NCBI GenBank assembly: GCA_903892415.1
Contig: CAITIQ010000173.1
Span: 35,988 to 99,987, forward strand
Origin: an uncultured delta proteobacterium
Lineage (GTDB): Bacteria; Myxococcota_A; Polyangia; Polyangiales; Polyangiaceae
Direction: 5' to 3'
Length of the DNA stretch: 64,000 nucleotides
Part shown: positions 1 to 8,603 of the stretch, one piece after another
Position numbering within the stretch: the stretch's first letter is position 1
Layout of the letters: every line of letters begins with the position of its first letter
Position numbers and translations under genes: made by a program
Notes under the pieces: model-generated
Told to the model about the DNA's origin: nothing
What the model saw: the letters and a program-made list of their open reading frames with translations, nothing else
Databases searched by the model: none

Positions 1-750
1 GAGGTCGAGGCCGCGATCCGCGATCGCCCGGGCATAGCCGAAGAGCTGGCCTTCGATCTCCGCGGACCAGCCGCTCTCAGCTTGCTCAAAGAGCTGCTCG
101 ATCTCGGGAATGGCTGGCGCCGGCGGAACCGGGCGTCGGACGGCAATCCGATTCGGTTCGACACCGCGAAGCACGATGCAATGACGACAGATCAAGTACA
201 CGGGCTTTGCGCTCGCGATGACCGCCCGAAGCGCGAGCAAGCCGACACCTGTTAGCTCTTCGAGTAACCTCCAGGGGTCACGTCGATGAAGCTGCCTTGC
301 GGCGACCTCCGGCGCTCGCTCGAAGTCATTCTCATCGCTACAAATGACGCGAAAGTCCTCTTGGACCATCAACACTCGGTCGAACGCAGGCCGCTTTTGG
401 TCGTGTTCGATATGCACATAGGACGTCAGGTCGCCGAAGGGCTCGACGAGGTGTTCGCCCTCGATCCATTCGCGCGACCCAGGACTACCGCCGTAGAAGA
501 CGACATGCCATCCAGGAATCTCCGCTACCCAGCTCCAAAGCTCATCCGGGAGTTCGGCGTGGTCGAGTGCCGGCCGCGCAAAGTCGATGAGCGCCGCAAG
601 TACCTTTTCGATCGGGGTATCGCTCCGGACCAACAAAGCGTCGAAGCGACCTGCACTCGTCTGACTCCCTGGGCCGCTCCCCGCGAGCTTCGCTTCGAAC
701 AGGTCGGCCTGCTCACGCGCACGTTCCCGGTACGTTGCCTCGGCGTCCAT
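1..750 (-). CDS. Hypothetical protein, 3' end cut by the window edge
   Basis: The minus strand is open from an ATG at 748-750 down to base 1, giving 250 complete codons with no stop, so the C-terminus lies outside the window. The protein begins MDAEATYRERAREQ and has no signal peptide or membrane segment, so it is probably cytoplasmic. It has globular-looking strands, for example GWHVVFYGG near residues 80-88, and an RDPWRLLEEL stretch further on. I do not recognise a family. A 176-codon plus-strand frame over the same DNA has no protein-like features and is the antisense shadow. The gene lies 40 bp downstream of the lipoprotein gene at 791-1381 on the same strand, so the two could be co-transcribed. 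Confidence 0.7.
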   Translation of the reverse strand, partial: MDAEATYRERAREQADLFEAKLAGSGPGSQTSAGRFDALLVRSDTPIEKVLAALIDFARPALDHAELPDELWSWVAEIPGWHVVFYGGSPGSREWIEGEHLVEPFGDLTSYVHIEHDQKRPAFDRVLMVQEDFRVICSDENDFERAPEVAARQLHRRDPWRLLEELTGVGLLALRAVIASAKPVYLICRHCIVLRGVEPNRIAVRRPVPPAPAIPEIEQLFEQAESGWSAEIEGQLFGYARAIADRGLDL

Positions 751-790
751 GGGGTAGCGCTATCACGGCGCAGCGAGGCAACGGAACACG

Positions 791-1381
791 CTATTGCAGG
801 ACTGCCTCGAAGCTGATTGTCGGCGCGTTGGCCCCACAGGAGCCGTCGAGCGCGACCACGGTAGCCGTGAGCGTAATCTCGGTACCGGGCTCCAAGCTGG
901 CGTCGGCTAGCAGCTGAACCTCGAGCGGCGTCGGCAGATTGGCGGATATCCCAAACAGGGTATTGGTCGCCGGATTAGGTGTTACCAGCGAGGTCGACGC
1001 TTCTACGCGGAAGCCGGGGTACTCGAAGTTATCGACAGGGCTGGTCATTACGAGGCTGAAGGTGGCTGTCTCGCCTGGCTGCCAGCCGTCGGCTCCGGCC
1101 GCCAAAGCGGGCTGCGAAAGCGCGATCTGCTCGTGCAGCAAGCAAGCCGTCGGCTCCGGCGTGGCCCCTCCTTCACCTCCCGCGCCACCTCCACCAACGT
1201 TGGTTGCACCAGCGCCGCCAGCAAACCCTCCTTGGTTTGCACCGCCATCCCCAGACGAACCGCCGGGCGTTTCACCGCCGGCCGATTCACCTCCAACCGC
1301 ATCACCACCAGCGTCCCCTCGCTCGCTCACGTTCGGCTCGCAGGCGAAGGCAAACAACAAGAACCCGATGAGCTGTTTCAT
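791..1381 (-). CDS. Predicted lipoprotein with Gly-rich linker
   Basis: I chose the ATG at 1381 because it gives a compact signal peptide (MKQLIGFLLFAFAC) with the lipobox cysteine at residue 14. The upstream in-frame start would add 16 residues in front of the signal. Residues 15-80 are a low-complexity Gly/Ala linker. The remaining ~115 residues form a beta-rich domain that looks like a secreted immunoglobulin-like fold (alternating strands such as TATFSLVMTS and ITLTATVVAL). The mature protein is expected to be anchored in the envelope by lipidation. The function is unknown. The signal and linker are read directly; the fold is inference. Confidence 0.75.
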   Translation of the reverse strand: MKQLIGFLLFAFACEPNVSERGDAGGDAVGGESAGGETPGGSSGDGGANQGGFAGGAGATNVGGGGAGGEGGATPEPTACLLHEQIALSQPALAAGADGWQPGETATFSLVMTSPVDNFEYPGFRVEASTSLVTPNPATNTLFGISANLPTPLEVQLLADASLEPGTEITLTATVVALDGSCGANAPTISFEAVLQ

Positions 1382-1475
1382 AGGGCAAGCTTGGCGCACA
1401 GCTTGTGACTCGACAATCAGGATGATCAAGACTCAATAGTACGTTGTGGCCGAATATAGGTGGTGTGGTCCGGCA

Positions 1476-1823
1476 ATGGTAAGGTGGCTCATGCTTCGCT
1501 TCGCTGGGCTTCCCTTGGTGCTGCCCGCGGGCTGTCCACTGTTAGTGTCGGAGGCTCCGAGTGAGGTCGTTGACGAGAGCAGCTCGAGCTCTACGGGCTC
1601 ATCGGCAACGCGCTACAGTTGCAACGAGACCTTCTATGCGTGCGATTGTGTAGTCGATGCAGACGGGTCGGAAAGCTCGCCGTATTGCTTCCCCAACGAC
1701 TCTTCGGCCGTCTCGAGCTATTGTTGCGCTTCCCCAGACTGGCCGAATGAAGGGCAGTGCTACTGCGTCACCATGGCTTGTGCCAGCGTGGCGAACGACC
1801 GCTGCGAGGGCGCAAAGCAATGA
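1476..1823 (+). CDS. Small Cys-rich lipoprotein, probably truncated by a frameshift
   Basis: From the ATG at 1476 the protein has a hydrophobic signal (AGLPLVLPAGC) ending in a lipobox, a Ser-rich linker, and then a Cys-rich domain (CNETFYACDC, YCCASP, CYCVTMAC). An earlier ATG at 1446 is in frame but puts ten polar residues before the signal. The frame stops at 1821-1823. Directly downstream a second Cys-rich stretch continues in another frame (see 1824-1998), so the original protein was probably longer. It resembles other Cys-rich lipoproteins of the window in design, but no family is recognised. Confidence 0.6.
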   Translation: MVRWLMLRFAGLPLVLPAGCPLLVSEAPSEVVDESSSSSTGSSATRYSCNETFYACDCVVDADGSESSPYCFPNDSSAVSSYCCASPDWPNEGQCYCVTMACASVANDRCEGAKQ

Positions 1824-1998
1824 GGGGACGGGCTCTTGCTCAACAAGTGGGAACTCCTGTCAGACCGATTAGGGCTGTTATGACGTTGGCTCGGCCAATA
1901 ACTGTCCAGATGGTGGAACGCACCGAGATGCGCCCTGTGCCATCGACGCTCTGATCTGCCCCGGCGGGGACCTTAACGTTTTCCGCTGCGGCGAGTAG
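1824..1998 (+). pseudogene. Out-of-frame Cys-rich remnant of the preceding lipoprotein
   Basis: Reading frame 1 over this stretch encodes GSCSTSGNSCQTD, then an in-frame TAG at 1870-1872. It continues GCYDVGSANNCPDGG and IDALICPGGDLNVFRCGE to a TAG at 1996-1998. The cysteine density and the Asn/Gly/Asp spacing match the Cys-rich domain just upstream, but the frame differs and one internal stop intervenes. A single-base change near 1810-1820 plus the internal stop would explain this, so it looks like decay rather than one sequencing error. No start codon or ribosome binding site of its own is evident. Confidence 0.45.
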
Positions 1999-2027
1999 TG
2001 TCCGCATTGGCGATTAAAAGCCAATGT

Positions 2028-3476
2028 TCAATCGCGGGTTGCGGCCGCTGCGCGGTCCTTCAACTTGTTGTTCGTCGGCGGCTTGGGCTCCGCAGCTGGC
2101 TTATCCGCTACGACTGGCTTATCCGCTAGACCGGGCGCTGGGGTCTCCGCCAGCGCGGCGGTCGGTGCTGCAGGCGCGGGTGCAGCGTTTTTCGTCGGGG
2201 GGTCGCCTGTCGGGCGGGGAGCTGGCGTACGATTGCGGCCCACGTTCGTCCCGGGCTCCGGTGCAGGCTGCAAGTCCTCGAGTTTGAGCGCCTCTGGGGC
2301 GGGGGCCATTGATGCAACCATCGCTGAGGGTGCGGCCATTGCGTCGCTGCTCAAAGGTGTTTTCGCCGGCTCCTCGGCTTCCGTCGCTTGGCCCACCCGA
2401 GCTGAGGACAGCGCTTTCTGTCCGAAGAATCCGACTCCCAGCAGAATCGAGAGCGCGATCGCCGAGAGGCCAACCAGCTTGGCCCGACGAGTTTCGACTC
2501 GCGCTGGGGCAGCGGTCTCAGCAGCTGCAGCTGCGGCCGCGGCTACCACGGCTTGTTGCGAATAGCCTGGCGTAAGCGCCTGAGCGGTATCGGCGAAGGC
2601 CATCGGGGCGTTGGAAACATGCCGTTCGAGATCGTCGAGCAGCTCGTTCATTGAGTGATAGCGATTCCCCGTGTCCTTCTCGAGCGCTCGCTTGATGACC
2701 CGGGTGAGCCGGGCGTCACCGAGTCTCTCGATCGGCTCGAGCTTCACGGGCTCGGTAAGGATGGCTGCGGTGAGCGAGGCCAACGTCTCTCCTCGAAACG
2801 GCAGCGTCCCCGTTACCAGCTCGAACAGCACGATGCCCAACGACCAGATATCGCTGGACGCTGCGACCCCGCGAGTGCTCCGCAGCTGTTCGGGGGACAT
2901 GTAGTAAGGCGTGCCGAGCACGCTGCCGAGCGCGGTGGTAGCAAAGCCATCGCTATCACCCAAAGCGCGCGCTTTGGCGATACCGAAGTCGAGCACCTTG
3001 ATGCTGCGTGACAGCGTCCCTGGCGTCTCGCACAAGAACAGATTGGCTGGCTTGATATCGCGATGGACGATGCCGGCGTCATGCGCCAACTGCAGCGCAC
3101 GTGCGGCCTGCGCCACGTACTCGATGGCCGTCGTAATGGGTAGTGCTCCAACGTGCGAGAGCTCTACCGCGAGGTCGTGACCGCGCAGCTTCTCCATACA
3201 CAGGAAGGGCTCCCCACTCTCGAGCGACCCAGCGTCGAGAACGCGCACCACATGGGCGCTGTCGAGCGCTGCCGCGGCTCGTCCCTCGCGCAGAAGGCGT
3301 GCGCGGCCCTCGGCGTCGAGACCGAGGCTGCCCTTGAGTACCTTCACCACCACGCGGTTGGCGAGCACGAGATGCGTGCACTCGAGGACGACGCCCATGC
3401 CCCCCTCGCCGAGCTTTCGCTCCACGGTTCCAGGCGCATAGGGGTCGCTAGCGTTGCGGACGCGCTGATCGGACAT
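2028..3476 (-). CDS. Transmembrane Ser/Thr protein kinase (Hanks/PknB type)
   Basis: This is a 482-residue kinase. The glycine loop GEGGMG is at residues 23-28 and the ATP-anchoring lysine at about 45 (VVVKVLK). The catalytic loop is HRDIKPANL, the magnesium loop is DFGIAKA, and the activation segment ends GTPYYMSPEQL. All catalytic residues are present. A single membrane helix (LSAIALSILLGVGFFG) follows the kinase domain, and the C-terminus is a Pro/Ala/Lys-rich tail without an obvious sensor fold. The layout is cytoplasmic kinase, one helix, extracytoplasmic tail, as is common in myxobacteria. The start at 3476 (MSDQRVRNASDPY) leaves a normal short N-terminus. Substrates are unknown; neighbouring envelope genes give only a weak hint. 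Confidence 0.93.
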   Translation of the reverse strand: MSDQRVRNASDPYAPGTVERKLGEGGMGVVLECTHLVLANRVVVKVLKGSLGLDAEGRARLLREGRAAAALDSAHVVRVLDAGSLESGEPFLCMEKLRGHDLAVELSHVGALPITTAIEYVAQAARALQLAHDAGIVHRDIKPANLFLCETPGTLSRSIKVLDFGIAKARALGDSDGFATTALGSVLGTPYYMSPEQLRSTRGVAASSDIWSLGIVLFELVTGTLPFRGETLASLTAAILTEPVKLEPIERLGDARLTRVIKRALEKDTGNRYHSMNELLDDLERHVSNAPMAFADTAQALTPGYSQQAVVAAAAAAAAETAAPARVETRRAKLVGLSAIALSILLGVGFFGQKALSSARVGQATEAEEPAKTPLSSDAMAAPSAMVASMAPAPEALKLEDLQPAPEPGTNVGRNRTPAPRPTGDPPTKNAAPAPAAPTAALAETPAPGLADKPVVADKPAAEPKPPTNNKLKDRAAAATRD

Positions 3477-3634
3477 TGCGAGAACCGGTCAGCATGAATC
3501 GGGCCAGTCGCTGACGTGGTTCTCCGGCTCTATTTCCCAGCCAGATGGATCCCGAAAGGCTCACCTGGGTAGCCTGTTTACCATCAGTCAATAGTGCGTT
3601 GACAGCCTGATAGGCGCCGAATTATGAACGTTGA

Positions 3635-4795
3635 ATGCGCATTGCCCCTTTGCACCAGGCGACCTGTCAAAGCTCTCAGCGCAGCCGATGCAGGGCCTTG
3701 CTCGCGGCCTTAGCGTTGGCCACCAGCGCCCTCGTAGCGCAGAGCGCCCGCGCAGACAGTGTTGGTCCCGATGTGGTCAACCTCAAGGATGGCGGCTTCA
3801 TTCGCGGAACCGTGGTGAGCGTTGAACCCGGTAGCCACGTGATGGTCGTCGAGTACGGCAAAGAAAAGCCGCGTTCGGTACCGTGGAGTTCCGTCGCGGA
3901 CGTTCAACGGGGCAAGGCCGCAGGTAAGCCAGAGCCAGCCTCCGCCTCGGAGAAGGAGGCAGTTCCGCTGCCCGACCTCGAGGAGGCGGAGCCTACTGCG
4001 TTGACTCGCAAAGTGTATATCGAGACCGAGGCGGCCGCCGAACTTTACCAGGTGGTTGGGGGGGGCAGTATCGCTGTGCCCAATGGCGTAGCTTTCTTCA
4101 GCCAAGCGAAGTCGGTCTGCGTAGCTCCCTGTGGCGAGTCCATCGCCCTCGAGGGTAGTAACTATTTTTACCTCGCAGGTGAGGGCTTCCCTGGTTCGCG
4201 GCACTTTCGGTTGGATCCGGGCAAGGAGCCCATCACGGTGGAGCTGACGCCCGGCTCCACCGGCGGCATCATCGGCGGCATAACGTTGCTATCGTTGGGT
4301 GGGGCCTCCATCCTCGCCGGCGGCCCGCTCTTGCTTCTAGCCGGGATAGGCGACTACGGCACCGGAATGCTGGCCGGCGGCGCTATTGCATTGTCTATCG
4401 GGGCTGCAGGTCTTGCGATCGGTATTCCCCTGCTGGTGGGTAACAGGACGAAGGTTGAACTGCGCGAAGGGGCTCCCGGCGCAAAAGACGACGACGAGCA
4501 ACAGGCCGCCTCTGCTTCCTTCGAGCTTGGTCGCCGCCCCAGCGAGCGAGCGCCGCGCTATTGGCTAGGCGAATTTTTAAGTCGCAGTTTGAACCCCGCG
4601 CTAAACCCTTGGCTGTCGAAGGAAAGTTGCGGCGTCAATTCAACCTCCTCATGCGGCAATAGCAAGCCCACCAAGGTGCCAGCGGCACCCAGCGGCAACC
4701 CAATCACCGAAACCCACGAGAGCGCGAGCGCTGCGTCTTGCGCTCGCGCAGCCTCATCCCGCTGCTCCGCAGTGAAGCAGCTGCCCGTTTCGTAG
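3635..4795 (+). CDS. Envelope protein with signal peptide and two membrane segments; 3' end doubtful
   Basis: The 386-residue frame starts with a long signal peptide cleaved near ALVAQSARA-DS. A small beta domain follows (GGFIRGTVVSVEPGSH... WSSVADVQRG), then a linker and a second beta domain (residues ~125-210). Two adjacent hydrophobic segments (residues ~215-275) contain many Gly/Ala. From about residue 310 the frame runs antisense through the convergent gene 4558-5511 and loses protein-like character. At 4574-4578 there is a T5 run. With one T fewer the frame would end GEF-stop, about 20 bp past the end of the opposing gene. The true protein is therefore probably ~314 residues. Function is unknown. 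Confidence 0.65.
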   Translation: MRIAPLHQATCQSSQRSRCRALLAALALATSALVAQSARADSVGPDVVNLKDGGFIRGTVVSVEPGSHVMVVEYGKEKPRSVPWSSVADVQRGKAAGKPEPASASEKEAVPLPDLEEAEPTALTRKVYIETEAAAELYQVVGGGSIAVPNGVAFFSQAKSVCVAPCGESIALEGSNYFYLAGEGFPGSRHFRLDPGKEPITVELTPGSTGGIIGGITLLSLGGASILAGGPLLLLAGIGDYGTGMLAGGAIALSIGAAGLAIGIPLLVGNRTKVELREGAPGAKDDDEQQAASASFELGRRPSERAPRYWLGEFLSRSLNPALNPWLSKESCGVNSTSSCGNSKPTKVPAAPSGNPITETHESASAASCARAASSRCSAVKQLPVS

Positions 4796-5511
4796 TTGCA
4801 GCCGGCGACGCTCTCATTGAGCACGAGTGACGCTATTCCGGAGGCTGCTGCGCCCGCTCCAAGCACCATGGAGCTGCCAATCAAGCCCCAGGCTGCGGTG
4901 CTAAGCCTGGTTTCTTTCTCTGGGGGTGCTGGAGCCAGCAGCTGCTCCTGGCTCTCTCCCGAGGGGGCGATCGTGAAGGCACGGCGAATCGCCTTTTGGT
5001 GACGTGCGGTGGCAATTAGCTCGTGTTCGCCGCCATCGATGGGGCGGGCTACGTCCCATTGACTCTCTGGTAACTCGCGGCCGTCGAGCGTGATGCGAAC
5101 GGCGGCGCGCTTGAGCTCATCACTCGGGCGCACCGTAACGCGGCTCACTTTCGCTTGGAGCAGCCCTATCTGCTCCTCCGCTAATTCAATGCGATCCTTT
5201 CGGCCCTGCTGACGTGCGCGCGCAAGCACGACCTCATAGTGCTGTAACGCTGTGGCGCTGCGGCCTCTGGCGTCCTCGCAGATAGCGAGGTTCAGTAGCG
5301 TGCCGTCGGCTTTCTCGAGCGCGTAGCTCTTCTTCAGCAGCTCGCACGCTCGAGCATTGTCGCCTTGGTCCATCAGCTCGCGGGCTTCGCGGAACAGCTG
5401 ATCGGCGGCCTGCTCGGAGCCGGCATCTGCGTATGAGTCACGCGGTGCGAAAGCAAAACCCGCTACGAGCAGGTACGCAAAGCTCAGGAGGCGCATCCGC
5501 GAGGCCATCAC
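4558..5511 (-). CDS. TPR-like periplasmic/membrane protein
   Basis: This 317-residue protein has an N-terminal signal (FAYLLVAGFAFA... SYADA). Residues ~35-110 hold helical repeats of TPR character (AADQLFREARELMDQGDNARACELLKKS broken over two helices, then a second pair). A PEGA-like beta segment (VRITLDGRELPESQWD) and two hydrophobic segments (residues ~205-230 and ~265-290) follow. The arrangement of TPR, short beta domain and paired helices is widespread in myxobacterial genomes without known function. It is convergent with, and overlaps, the nominal end of the plus-strand gene 3635-4795. Confidence 0.8.
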   Translation of the reverse strand: MMASRMRLLSFAYLLVAGFAFAPRDSYADAGSEQAADQLFREARELMDQGDNARACELLKKSYALEKADGTLLNLAICEDARGRSATALQHYEVVLARARQQGRKDRIELAEEQIGLLQAKVSRVTVRPSDELKRAAVRITLDGRELPESQWDVARPIDGGEHELIATARHQKAIRRAFTIAPSGESQEQLLAPAPPEKETRLSTAAWGLIGSSMVLGAGAAASGIASLVLNESVAGCNYETGSCFTAEQRDEAARAQDAALALSWVSVIGLPLGAAGTLVGLLLPHEEVELTPQLSFDSQGFSAGFKLRLKNSPSQ

Positions 5512-5597
5512 GCTGCATCGTCCCCGATCGCGCGGCCTAGCGCGAGCCCTTCGAAGGTGCTGCTCCCCGCCGTGCGCTTGGGGTAAGGTAGCGATCG

Positions 5598-6824
5598 ATG
5601 GATGCGCGCAAAACCGGCTTGATTCGAGAAGGTTGCGGCGGCTTGCGAAGTCCGCTCGTGTCTCTGCTTTGGGCGCTGGTGCCGCTGTCGCTGGCTTGTG
5701 GCGAGACGGCGACGGGAACTGGCGGTTCCCAGGCGGTTGGCGGTTCTGGCGGCGTCTCCGGCGAGCCAGTCGGCGGCTTTGCTGGCTCCAGTTCGAGCGG
5801 TCTATCGCCCGAGGAGCAATTGCGTGAACGGCTGGTGCCGCTCGTGGAGGAGCTGATTCAGCCGCCCTTGGGGACGGCCGCTTCGATCACGGCTGTGCGA
5901 GGGGCCCTGAGCGTGACGGTAACCAGCGGCACGTTGTCGGATGGCGGTCCGCAGGCCGATGAGCAAACGAACTTCAACGTAGCCAGCGTAAGCAAGCTGT
6001 TGACGGCCGCGCGCATCGTCAGTCTCGCTAGCGAAGGAACGCTCGACCTCGACGACCCACTGTCGCTTCATCTACCCGGCGTCCGACTGCTGAATGGCGC
6101 TGGTGTAGATCAGAGCGCGACAGTGAGGCTCCGGGACCTGTTGCAACACACGAGCGGTTTGCCCCATCAACCGGCCGATCTCGTCGAGCAATCCGGTAAC
6201 GATTTTTCTAACCCGGCGTTGCTCCAGCTGATGACCGAGTCTTGGGACATCGAGCTCGCGGGGCCGCCGGGACAATATCGCTACTCCAATTGTGGCTATG
6301 CGCTTCTCGGCGCTATCGCCGAGAAGCAAGGCGGCTGCTCCTTCGCAGATTGTATGGCCCCCTACTTGAGTGAACTCCAGCTGCCTCGCTCGACCTTCTG
6401 GCCCGGCGAGCTCGACGAGAACGCTGCGTACGGTCGCGTCGAGGTGGATGGCAATGCGGTCTTCAACCAGCCCGGCTGGTATTCGAGCCGCTACTTCTTG
6501 CCGTTTGGCGGTTTATGGACGTCGACGGCAGAGCTAGCCAAGTTCGGCGTCGGCCTCGCTGCGGCAGAGCAAGACCTAGCGGCTCCGCTTCACGCCATGA
6601 CCGAAGGGCAGGGGCACGGGCTCGGCCCCATTCACGGTGAACGTTTGGGCGCACCTACGCTCGAGCACGATGGCAGTGCGCCCGGCTTCTATGCCGCGCT
6701 AATTGTGATTCCCGAGCGAGACATCGTGGTGGCGATCGCAACCAATGGCGGTAACGAGGCCGCCGCCGAGATTGAGGCGTTCTCAGCGATCGTCGACGAT
6801 GTAGTGACAGCCGTACCCGAGTGA
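5598..6824 (+). CDS. Serine beta-lactamase-fold lipoprotein (class C/DD-peptidase family)
   Basis: The 408-residue protein has a lipoprotein signal ending LSLAC (Cys34) and a Gly-rich linker, then a serine hydrolase domain of the beta-lactamase family. The SxxK motif is S130-V-S-K133, the second motif is YSN at 229-231, and the third is HDG at 357-359 in EHDGSAPGFYA. These are the expected catalytic triad elements of class C beta-lactamases, esterases and D-Ala-D-Ala peptidases, so it should be an active envelope hydrolase or peptidase. The substrate cannot be told from sequence: peptidoglycan, peptides or esters are all possible. The gene stands alone, 85 bp before the DUF1592-type gene. Confidence 0.9.
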   Translation: MDARKTGLIREGCGGLRSPLVSLLWALVPLSLACGETATGTGGSQAVGGSGGVSGEPVGGFAGSSSSGLSPEEQLRERLVPLVEELIQPPLGTAASITAVRGALSVTVTSGTLSDGGPQADEQTNFNVASVSKLLTAARIVSLASEGTLDLDDPLSLHLPGVRLLNGAGVDQSATVRLRDLLQHTSGLPHQPADLVEQSGNDFSNPALLQLMTESWDIELAGPPGQYRYSNCGYALLGAIAEKQGGCSFADCMAPYLSELQLPRSTFWPGELDENAAYGRVEVDGNAVFNQPGWYSSRYFLPFGGLWTSTAELAKFGVGLAAAEQDLAAPLHAMTEGQGHGLGPIHGERLGAPTLEHDGSAPGFYAALIVIPERDIVVAIATNGGNEAAAEIEAFSAIVDDVVTAVPE

Positions 6825-6909
6825 GGCCCGGTTGACCTTTGGTCGACAATAAAGTTGCAGTATCCGCGGTACTTCCCCGCTTCGGCTCATAACTCGTTAG
6901 CATCTTTCG

Positions 6910-8217
6910 ATGCGCCGAACTCTGCTCTGGCTCATGGGGTTACCGTCGATTGCCGCAATGCTCACGAGCTGCGTGGGCCAGCTCGGCTCCGGGGGGAGCG
7001 ACAGCGAAGAGACGGAGGTATCGAAGGAGAGCCTATGCGTGGTGGATACCCCGATAAGGCGGCTCACGCGCTTCGAATACAACAATACCGTGCGTGACCT
7101 GCTCGGGGATACCACGTCCCCTGCCAACGTCTTACCGCCGGAAGAAGAAGTGCACGGCTTTGACAATCAGGCTGCCGCGCTGACGGTGAGTGAGCTCTTG
7201 GCTGAGCAATATCTGAAGGTCGCAGAGGGCGTTAGCGAGCGAGCGACGGCGGACTTGAGCGTGCTGCTACCTAGCTGTGACCCAGTCGCGACGGGGGACG
7301 ACGCCTGCAGCGCCGAGTTCATCGAGAGCTTCGTCACGCGGGCCTTCCGGCGACCGATCACCACTGAGGAACGCGCGCGGTTGCAGAGCTTGTTCGACCT
7401 CGCGTTAGCCGATCCGGACATGGGCACCTTCCGCGACGGAGCCGCGTTGGTGATTCAGGCTGTGCTGCAATCACCGCACTTTCTGTATCGCCCGGAGTTC
7501 GGCGGTTCCACGCCAGTGAACGCGGACGTTGTCGCGCTCGATAGCTGGGAGATCGCGACGAAGCTCTCCTACATGTTGTGGAACACCATGCCGGATGACG
7601 AGCTGTTCGCGGCGGCCGAGGCGGGGGAGCTCGCGACCAAGGAGCAGATCGCCGCGCAGGCGCAGCGCATGCTGCTCGATGAAAAGGCTGGGGACGCGGT
7701 GCGCAACTTCCACCGTCAGTGGCTGCGGCTCGTGCACCTCGACACCGTAAGCAAAGACACGATCGTGTACCCGAGCTACAACGACGGTGTGCGCGACCTC
7801 TGGAAGGAGGAGATCGAGCGCTTCATCGAGCATGTGGTGTTGACCGATGATGGCTCGCTGCGCACGCTGCTCACCGCGCCCTACTCGTTTGCCAACGCCG
7901 AGCTCGCGGGCTTCTACGGCGCGAGTGTGGTCGGGGAGGCGCCGCAAACCGAAGACTTCGAGCAGGTCGCGATGGACCCTGCTCGACATGCCGGACTTTT
8001 GACGCAAGGCGCGCTGATGGGCGTGCATGCCGAGGGCAATCAATCCTCCCCGGTGTTCCGCGGCAAATTCGTGCGCGAGCAGCTCTTGTGTCAGACGTTG
8101 CCGCTACCGCCTGCGGACTTGGTGATTACACCGCCGGATCTCGACCCGACAAAGACCACTCGCGAGCAATCGAGGAGATCGGGGCGAACCCCGATTGTGC
8201 CGGCTGTCACAGCCTGA
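6910..8217 (+). CDS. DUF1587/DUF1595/DUF1592/DUF1588 lipoprotein, N-terminal part of a frameshifted gene
   Basis: This frame carries a lipoprotein signal (AAMLTSC), then RLTRFEYNNTVRDLLG (DUF1587), FVTRAFRRPITTEE (DUF1595), SWEIATKLSYMLWNTMPDD (DUF1592), and GLLTQGALMGVHAEGNQSSP plus RGKFVREQLLCQ (DUF1588). These domains always occur in this order in large exported proteins of Planctomycetes and Myxococcota that are paired with DUF1552 proteins; the biochemical role is unknown. The frame runs into nonsense after PTKTTREQ at about 8170 and stops at 8215-8217. The missing C-terminal domain is present in another frame (8088-8603). One inserted base near 8170 would restore a continuous 564-565-residue protein. 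Confidence 0.85.
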   Translation: MRRTLLWLMGLPSIAAMLTSCVGQLGSGGSDSEETEVSKESLCVVDTPIRRLTRFEYNNTVRDLLGDTTSPANVLPPEEEVHGFDNQAAALTVSELLAEQYLKVAEGVSERATADLSVLLPSCDPVATGDDACSAEFIESFVTRAFRRPITTEERARLQSLFDLALADPDMGTFRDGAALVIQAVLQSPHFLYRPEFGGSTPVNADVVALDSWEIATKLSYMLWNTMPDDELFAAAEAGELATKEQIAAQAQRMLLDEKAGDAVRNFHRQWLRLVHLDTVSKDTIVYPSYNDGVRDLWKEEIERFIEHVVLTDDGSLRTLLTAPYSFANAELAGFYGASVVGEAPQTEDFEQVAMDPARHAGLLTQGALMGVHAEGNQSSPVFRGKFVREQLLCQTLPLPPADLVITPPDLDPTKTTREQSRRSGRTPIVPAVTA

Positions 8218-8603
8218 TGAACCCGATCGGCTTTGGCTTCGAGAACTTCGACGGCGTTGGGTTATGGCGCGACACGCAGAACGGCAAGCCGATCGATCCG
8301 AGCGGTGAGATCAACAGCACCGAGTCGCTGAACGGTCCCCTCATGGGGCCGGTGGAATTGGCGAACAAGCTCGCCTCGAGTGAAGAGGTCGCGACCTGCG
8401 TGAGCTCGCAGTGGTTCCGCTTTTCGTACAATCGCACGGTCACCTCGGCCGACAGTGAAGAAGGCTGCGGGCTCGACTTGGCGAATCAGGCGTTTGCAGA
8501 CTCCGGATACAACCTCCGTGAGCTGATCGTGGCGCTCACGCAGACAGATACGTTCAGACATCGGCATGCGGTGGTGGCAGCGAGTGAAGGAGGTGGCCAG
8601 TGA
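8088..8603 (+). CDS. DUF1585-type C-terminal part of the frameshifted DUF1592 gene
   Basis: The real coding part begins about 8170 with IEEIGANPDCAGCHSLMNP. This is the expected continuation of TKTTREQ in the other frame, with canonical members reading RERFEEH...CAGCH. It contains a CAGCH c-type haem attachment motif, then PIGFGFENFDGVG and a DUF1585 domain to the end (FRFSYNRTVTSADSEEG, LRELIVALTQTDTF). The nominal start at 8088 is only the first start codon in this frame and lies in the overlap. There is no ribosome binding site that would make it an independent gene. The stop (TGA 8601-8603) overlaps the GTG start of the DUF1552 gene by 3 bp, showing translational coupling. Confidence 0.8.
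   Translation: MSDVAATACGLGDYTAGSRPDKDHSRAIEEIGANPDCAGCHSLMNPIGFGFENFDGVGLWRDTQNGKPIDPSGEINSTESLNGPLMGPVELANKLASSEEVATCVSSQWFRFSYNRTVTSADSEEGCGLDLANQAFADSGYNLRELIVALTQTDTFRHRHAVVAASEGGGQ

Noticed and set aside
286..816. 176-codon plus-strand frame at the left end
   Set aside because: Antisense of the longer open frame that reaches the window edge; no protein-like features.
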